Shown here: one piece after another, positions 37,894 through 42,387 of the stretch
Position numbering within the stretch: the stretch's first letter is position 1
Layout: each line of letters opens with the position of its first letter
Assembly: GCF_005889735.1 (NCBI RefSeq)
Contig: NZ_VCKY01000075.1
Location: 1 to 42,387, forward strand
Origin: Nonomuraea turkmeniaca
Lineage (GTDB): Bacteria > Actinomycetota > Actinomycetes > Streptosporangiales > Streptosporangiaceae
Length of the DNA stretch: 42,387 nucleotides
Direction: 5' to 3'
Program-made: the position numbers and the translations under genes
The notes under the pieces: model-generated
What the model saw: the letters and a program-made list of their open reading frames with translations, nothing else
What the model was told of the DNA's origin: nothing
Database searches by the model: none

Positions 37894-39300
37894 CTACAGC
37901 CCGTACGCCTCCAGCAGGCGCAGCCACACCTCGCTGACCGTCGGGAACGACGGCACGGCGTGCCAGAGCCGGTCGAGCGGCACCTCGGCGGTGACCGCGA
38001 TCGTGGCGGCGTGCAGCAGCTCGGCCGCGCCCGGACCGGCGAACGTGACGCCGAGCAGCACCTTCCTGTCCTCGTCCACGACGGCCCTGGCCCGGCCGCG
38101 GTAACCGTCGCCCATCAGGTATGCCCCGGTGACCGCGCCCATGTCGTAGTCCACCACGCGGATCCGGAAGCCCGCCTCCCTGGCCGCCGCCTCCGTGCGG
38201 CCCACCGCGCAGACCTGCGGGTCGGTGAAGACCACCTGCGGCGCTCCGTAGCCGTCGGCGAGGTCGCGCATCGCGGGCAGCTCGTCGCCGCGCGCCCGCG
38301 CCGCGATCACGTCGCCGCAGATCCTGGCCTGGTACTTGCCCATGTGGGTGAGCAGGTTCCGGCCGTTGACGTCGCCCACCGCGTACAGCCAGCCCTCGGG
38401 GACGCCGGTCGCCCGCAAGCTGTCGTCCACCTCGACGTACTTGCCGTCGGCCAGGCCCACCGAGCCCAGCCCCAGGTCACGGGTGGCGGGCCGGCGGCCG
38501 GTGGCCACCAGCAGCTCGTCGGCCTCCAACGGCGGCTCCTCGGCGAAGTGCACCGTCACCTTTCCGCCGGGCTCGGGCCGCTCGACCCTGGCCACGTCGG
38601 TACGGGTCCGCACGTCGATCCCGGCCTCGGCGAACGACTCGGCGAGCATCTCGCCCGCGAACGGCTCCATCCTGCCCAGCAGCCCGCCGCCGCGGACCAG
38701 CACGGTGGTCTGCCGGGCGCCGAGGCCGTGCATGGCCTGCGCCATCTCGCAGGCCACGACCCCGCCGCCGAGCACCGCCAGCCGCTCGGGGATCGCGGTG
38801 GCCGCGGTCACCTCGTGGCTGGTCCACGGGTCGGCCTCGGCCAGCCCGGGCGTCGGAGGAAGGGCCGCCTTGCTGCCGGTGGCCAGCACGACGGCCTGCC
38901 TGGCGGTCAGCACGCGCTCGCCGCCGCCCTCCGTGGTGACGCGTACCCGCTTGGGGCCGTCGAGGCGGCCGCGGCCTCGTACGAACTCGGCCGGCACGCT
39001 CTCGACCCACCTCACCTGGCCGCTGTCGTCGTACCGCGAGACGGCCTCGTCCCGGCGGGCCAGCACGGCCGCGACGTCGATCTCGCCGAGTGACAACCCG
39101 GGCACCCGGCTCACCTCGCCCGCCAGGTCGACCGGCCGCAGCAGCGCCTTGCTCGGCACACACGCCCAGTAGGAGCACTCGCCGCCGGCCAGCCGTTCCT
39201 CGACGACGGCCACGGTCAGGCCGCCGCGTACGGCGCGGTCCACGACGTTCTCGCCTGCGGGACCCGCTCCGATCACGATGACGTCGAACTCGTCAGCCAC
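37894..39300 (-). CDS. FAD-dependent pyridine nucleotide-disulfide oxidoreductase
   Basis: A 468-residue flavoprotein of the dihydrolipoamide dehydrogenase/mercuric reductase group. The FAD-binding motif IGAGPAGENV is at 10-19. The redox-active pair is C42/C47 in GGECSYWACVPSKALLRP, an unusual version of the common GGTCxNxGCIPSK. The NAD(P) site is VLGGGVVACEMAQ, and LYAVGDVNG follows. The C-terminal dimerisation domain keeps the base-forming His in WHAVPSFPTVSEVW. The substrate disulfide is unknown; no lipoyl or mercury genes are nearby. The GTG at 39300 has GGAGG seven bases upstream; a GTG six codons earlier is possible. It is divergent from the Asp-rich protein gene (192-base gap). Confidence 0.87.
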   Translation of the reverse strand: MADEFDVIVIGAGPAGENVVDRAVRGGLTVAVVEERLAGGECSYWACVPSKALLRPVDLAGEVSRVPGLSLGEIDVAAVLARRDEAVSRYDDSGQVRWVESVPAEFVRGRGRLDGPKRVRVTTEGGGERVLTARQAVVLATGSKAALPPTPGLAEADPWTSHEVTAATAIPERLAVLGGGVVACEMAQAMHGLGARQTTVLVRGGGLLGRMEPFAGEMLAESFAEAGIDVRTRTDVARVERPEPGGKVTVHFAEEPPLEADELLVATGRRPATRDLGLGSVGLADGKYVEVDDSLRATGVPEGWLYAVGDVNGRNLLTHMGKYQARICGDVIAARARGDELPAMRDLADGYGAPQVVFTDPQVCAVGRTEAAAREAGFRIRVVDYDMGAVTGAYLMGDGYRGRARAVVDEDRKVLLGVTFAGPGAAELLHAATIAVTAEVPLDRLWHAVPSFPTVSEVWLRLLEAYGL

Positions 39301-39492
39301 CCCAGCCTCCAGAAGCACTCGTCCGTGAGATCCACTCTTTCACGCCCGAGCGCCTCGTTCCGCGAGCCCTGCCGGGTCCGGGTGAGAGAGCTAGAGCTGT
39401 CATCTCGACCTCATAGTGGCCCAACGGCCGCCTTGGAGCCTGAGGTCAGCCGCGGGGAGGCCGCGGCGGACGTCCCTCAGGAGGAGGCTCAC

Positions 39493-39963
<471 letters not shown>

Positions 39964-39965
39964 CC

Positions 39966-40592
39966 GTGCGTGTGTTGCTGGTGGCCGCGACCTGTGCGCT
40001 GCTGGTCGCGGCCGGAGGATGCGGCGCCGCTCCGGCGCCCCGGGAGGCGGCGGCCGCCCCGGCCCACGACCCGGCGGCGGTCGCGGCTCACGACGGGGCG
40101 GCGGCGCGGGACGGGAACACGCGCCCGGTGTCGGACGCCGGGACTCGCCAGGCCGACGTCGCCGACCCGGTGCGGTTACGGATTCCCGCCATCAACGTCT
40201 CCACCAGGGTGATCCCGCTGCCGCTCGACGCCAAGGGCCGCCTGGTCGCCCCCAAGCAGTTCGACCGGGTGGGATGGAACAAGGCAGGACCGGAACCAGG
40301 CGAGCAGGGCGTCGCCGTGATCGCGGGCCACGTCGACTCGACCACCGGTCCAGCGGTGTTCTACCGCCTGCGCCAGCTGCGCAAGGGCGACCGCGTCCAC
40401 GTCGACCGCGCCGACGGCACGACGGTCACGTTCGTGGTGAATCGCCTGGCCCGGTATCCGAAGAACGGCATCCCGGACAAGGAGGTCTACCGTTCGGGCA
40501 AAGGCACCCAGCTCCGGCTGATCACGTGCGGCGGCGCGTTCGACCGCGAGCGCCGCAGCTACCGCGACAACGTGATCGTGTTCGCCGGCTGA
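39966..40592 (+). CDS. Class F sortase (sortase E/F-type transpeptidase)
   Basis: A 208-residue exported sortase of the actinobacterial class F type. N-terminal export signal with a possible lipobox (VAAGGC, Cys19) and a low-complexity linker to about residue 65; sortase domain about 66-208. The catalytic triad is visible: His122 in IAGHVDS, Cys188 in LITCGG, and Arg200 in RRSYRDN. Class F enzymes are usually single-domain and unlinked to pili. The immediate upstream Asp-rich protein with a C-terminal hydrophobic helix is the obvious candidate partner. The start is GTG at 39966. A strong terminator follows. Confidence 0.9.
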   Translation: MRVLLVAATCALLVAAGGCGAAPAPREAAAAPAHDPAAVAAHDGAAARDGNTRPVSDAGTRQADVADPVRLRIPAINVSTRVIPLPLDAKGRLVAPKQFDRVGWNKAGPEPGEQGVAVIAGHVDSTTGPAVFYRLRQLRKGDRVHVDRADGTTVTFVVNRLARYPKNGIPDKEVYRSGKGTQLRLITCGGAFDRERRSYRDNVIVFAG

Positions 40593-40603
40593 ACCCCGAA
40601 CCC

Positions 40604-40640
40604 CTGTGCCGCTGAGGAGCCCCGCTCCTCAGCGGCACAG
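40604..40640. terminator. Bidirectional terminator between sortase and CU044_5270-like gene
   Basis: A perfect 16-bp stem, CTGTGCCGCTGAGGAG / CTCCTCAGCGGCACAG, with a 5-base loop, between the convergent stops at 40592 and 40649. It is the strongest hairpin in the window. Confidence 0.85.
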
Positions 40641-40648
40641 CCGTCGGT

Positions 40649-41479
40649 CTAGGACGCGGCCGGCACGGCAGGCTCGTCGTCCGTCCAGCCGGACTCGATG
40701 TCCATGGTCCACGTCTTGGCGAGCAGCTGCCGGCCGTTGTCGACGGTGTCGAGGTCGGACGAGACCACCAGCCAGGTCGTCGTGTCGATCACGTAGTCCA
40801 GCCGCATCTTGTGCCCGGGCTTCGCCACGCGGTAGGTGAGCTTCTTGCGTCCCTTGCCCGCGTCCGCGACCGTGATGCCCGGCGTGCTCGACAACGCCTT
40901 GTAGGCCGCCTCGCGCACGCCCTTGGGCACCGGGAGGCGGTGCATCAGGTTCTCATAGATGGTGGGGCCGCTCTTGCTCATGTCGAACGGCGGTTCCCCG
41001 GGCGTGCTGTAGAGCTTCTGCACCCAGGCCTTCAGCCCTTCGGGGTCGGTCGGCGCGGCCTGCAGCTCCTCGAAGGTCAGCCGGGTTTGGCCGAGGATGA
41101 AGCCCGGACCGCCCCTGGCGGGGGTGACTCTGCCCTTCTCCGGCTCCAGCGACAGCTCCACCAGCATGCCTTCGGTGCGGTAGCTCCACTTCTTGGGCGA
41201 GCCGTCACGTTTCCACGCGGCCACGTCGGCGGCGCTCTTGGGCTTGGCGCCCAGCGCGCGGTAGGCGCTCCACGACCGGCCGTCCCGGGTGGACCACGTC
41301 TCCATGACGTCCCGCTCGACCAGCCAGTACTTGTTCGCCCCGCTGCCCACCTGGCGCGGGTGGGTCATCACCTGCACGGTTTCGGTGTGCCAGTACTTCT
41401 TCTCGGCGGCGGCCTGGGCGGGCGGCGTCGGGGCCACCGCCGTCAGCGCGGCCAGGCCTATCGCTATCAACGTACGCAT
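40649..41479 (-). CDS. Secreted CU044_5270-like protein, copy 1
   Basis: A 276-residue exported protein with a signal peptide (about 1-24, PPAQAAA). The rest resembles the actinobacterial CU044_5270 family, usually encoded after an ECF-type sigma factor gene. Conserved-looking blocks are YWHTETVQVM, WSAYRALGAKP..SPKKWSYRTEG, and a C-terminal RLDYVIDTTTWLVVSS strand region. Function is unknown; it may be an extracytoplasmic sensor domain. It lies 13 bases downstream of a longer paralogue on the same strand. It lacks the cytoplasmic portion found in many members, so only the exported part remains. GAGG lies eight bases before the ATG. Confidence 0.7.
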   Translation of the reverse strand: MRTLIAIGLAALTAVAPTPPAQAAAEKKYWHTETVQVMTHPRQVGSGANKYWLVERDVMETWSTRDGRSWSAYRALGAKPKSAADVAAWKRDGSPKKWSYRTEGMLVELSLEPEKGRVTPARGGPGFILGQTRLTFEELQAAPTDPEGLKAWVQKLYSTPGEPPFDMSKSGPTIYENLMHRLPVPKGVREAAYKALSSTPGITVADAGKGRKKLTYRVAKPGHKMRLDYVIDTTTWLVVSSDLDTVDNGRQLLAKTWTMDIESGWTDDEPAVPAAS

Positions 41480-41492
41480 ATCGGGTGCCTCG

Positions 41493-42387
41493 TCATCTCG
41501 GTTGGGGGTTGGGGAACTCGGGTTTCCTGTCGGTCCACACGCTCTGCTCGATCGCCGTGAAGGACATCAGCTCGCCGGTGTCGCCGGTGAGCGTCTCGAC
41601 GGCCAGCGGCTCTCCTGTCGTGGAGTCGACGATCAGCCGGGTCTGGACGTCCTTGCCCGGCCGGTCCGGGTCCGGCTGCCGGTAGACCACCGCCTGCCCG
41701 GTCCGGCCGAGCTGGTCCGTCACGGATCCCTGGGCGACCACGCCCGGCAGCGAGGCCATGAGCCGGTACGCCGTGGCCCGCACGTCGGACGGAACGGGGA
41801 CGTAGGCGATGAGGCTCTGCAGGTTGTGCAGCAGCCCGGCCACGTCGCCGGGGGCGGGCTCCAGCAGTGTGCGCAGCCGCTCCTGGTCCGACGGCAGCTC
41901 GTCCATGCTGGTCAGGGTCTTGCCGGTGAACAGCAGCCGCCAGTCCACGTCCGCAGATTCGAACGACTCGGCCTCGCCGGGCGCCGCTTCCACGTCGAAC
42001 GGGTTGCCCGCCAGGTCAGTGCGGTTGCTGGTCCGGTACGCCCACGAGGTGGGCGAGCCCGCGGCGCGCCAGGCGGCCTCGTCCCGCGCTGTCGCCGGGC
42101 GGGCGCCCAGGTACTGCTGCACGGTCCAGTGGGGCTCGGTGATCTCACCCGCGGGGATCCAGGTCTCCTCGCGCGTGGTGGTCTGCAGCACGTACGCACG
42201 GGTGGGGTCGTGGAAGCGGGCGCCCCTGATGAGCTTGTTACCCCACCACGCTCCCTCGGCGGGTCTGCCGGCCACGGACGAGGCGGCGGCCAGCAGGATC
42301 TGCCGGGCGGTCAGCGGCGCGGCGGGTGGGGGCGGCGCTGTGGCCGACAACACGACGGCGACCGCCACCCCCGCCCCTGCCAACCCG
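41493..42387 (-). CDS. CU044_5270-like membrane-anchored protein, 5' end cut by window
   Basis: About 297 visible residues. The first are a hydrophobic segment (AGVAVAVVLSATAPPPPAAP) that looks like the membrane helix of a protein whose cytoplasmic N-terminus lies beyond the window edge; a TTG at 42383 is not convincing as a start. The rest matches the following gene in plan: WTVQQYLGARPATARDEAAW, GSPTSWAYRTSN and RLIVDSTTGEPLAVETL. This is the CU044_5270 family, often linked to a sigma factor gene immediately upstream, which would lie outside the window. Confidence 0.65.
   Translation of the reverse strand, partial: GLAGAGVAVAVVLSATAPPPPAAPLTARQILLAAASSVAGRPAEGAWWGNKLIRGARFHDPTRAYVLQTTTREETWIPAGEITEPHWTVQQYLGARPATARDEAAWRAAGSPTSWAYRTSNRTDLAGNPFDVEAAPGEAESFESADVDWRLLFTGKTLTSMDELPSDQERLRTLLEPAPGDVAGLLHNLQSLIAYVPVPSDVRATAYRLMASLPGVVAQGSVTDQLGRTGQAVVYRQPDPDRPGKDVQTRLIVDSTTGEPLAVETLTGDTGELMSFTAIEQSVWTDRKPEFPNPQPR

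Overview
The window is high-GC DNA from a filamentous actinomycete. Gene density, GTG/TTG starts, geosmin synthase, an EshA-type protein, XRE/DUF5753 and DUF574 families, and a CebR-controlled cellulase set all fit this. A Streptosporangiaceae member such as Nonomuraea is my best guess, but it is inference from gene content. Both ends look like contig ends: the left end carries a Nextera sequencing adapter, and the right end cuts a gene.

Layout. 1-640: adapter plus non-coding, repeat-rich GC sequence. 641-3563: DUF574 methyltransferase, XRE/DUF5753 regulator, O-methyltransferase, small membrane protein. 3971-6235: two tandem small secreted proteins of unknown function, an NlpC/P60 hydrolase and a STAS protein. 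6245-11932 (minus strand): a four-gene terpenoid operon read as prenyl diphosphate synthase, IspH, EshA-like family 2B encapsulin shell, then geosmin synthase. A strong hairpin separates shell gene and terpene cyclase. 12123-16466 (plus): zinc alcohol dehydrogenase, extended SDR, RsbW-like ATPase, FolP2-like protein, DUF1992 protein.

16607-32047: a compact cellulose/mannan degradation island. GH6 faces away from a GH48-GH9-GH5_8 run. An AA10 lytic polysaccharide monooxygenase, translationally coupled to a His-rich membrane-anchored protein, faces away from GH12. A Ser/Thr kinase gene overlaps the gene of a LacI-type repressor (CebR). Four perfect copies of the 14-bp palindrome TGGGAGCGCTCCCA lie at the GH6/GH48, AA10/GH12 and cebR promoters, so the island looks like one autoregulated CebR regulon. 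Exo-acting (GH6, GH48), endo-acting (GH9, GH12), oxidative (AA10) and mannan-cleaving (GH5_8) enzymes, all carrying CBM2, would be secreted together.

32233-42387: class A penicillin-binding protein; a coupled pair of poorly characterised genes (one GT-B-like) followed by MarR; STAS protein; flavin disulfide reductase; an Asp-rich repeat surface protein with a class F sortase; and two tandem CU044_5270-like secreted/anchored proteins, the last truncated.

The most interesting system is the encapsulin-geosmin operon: a nanocompartment shell gene placed between precursor-supply genes and a sesquiterpene cyclase. The AA10-linked His-rich protein and a second palindrome shared by the two divergent cellulase promoters come next.
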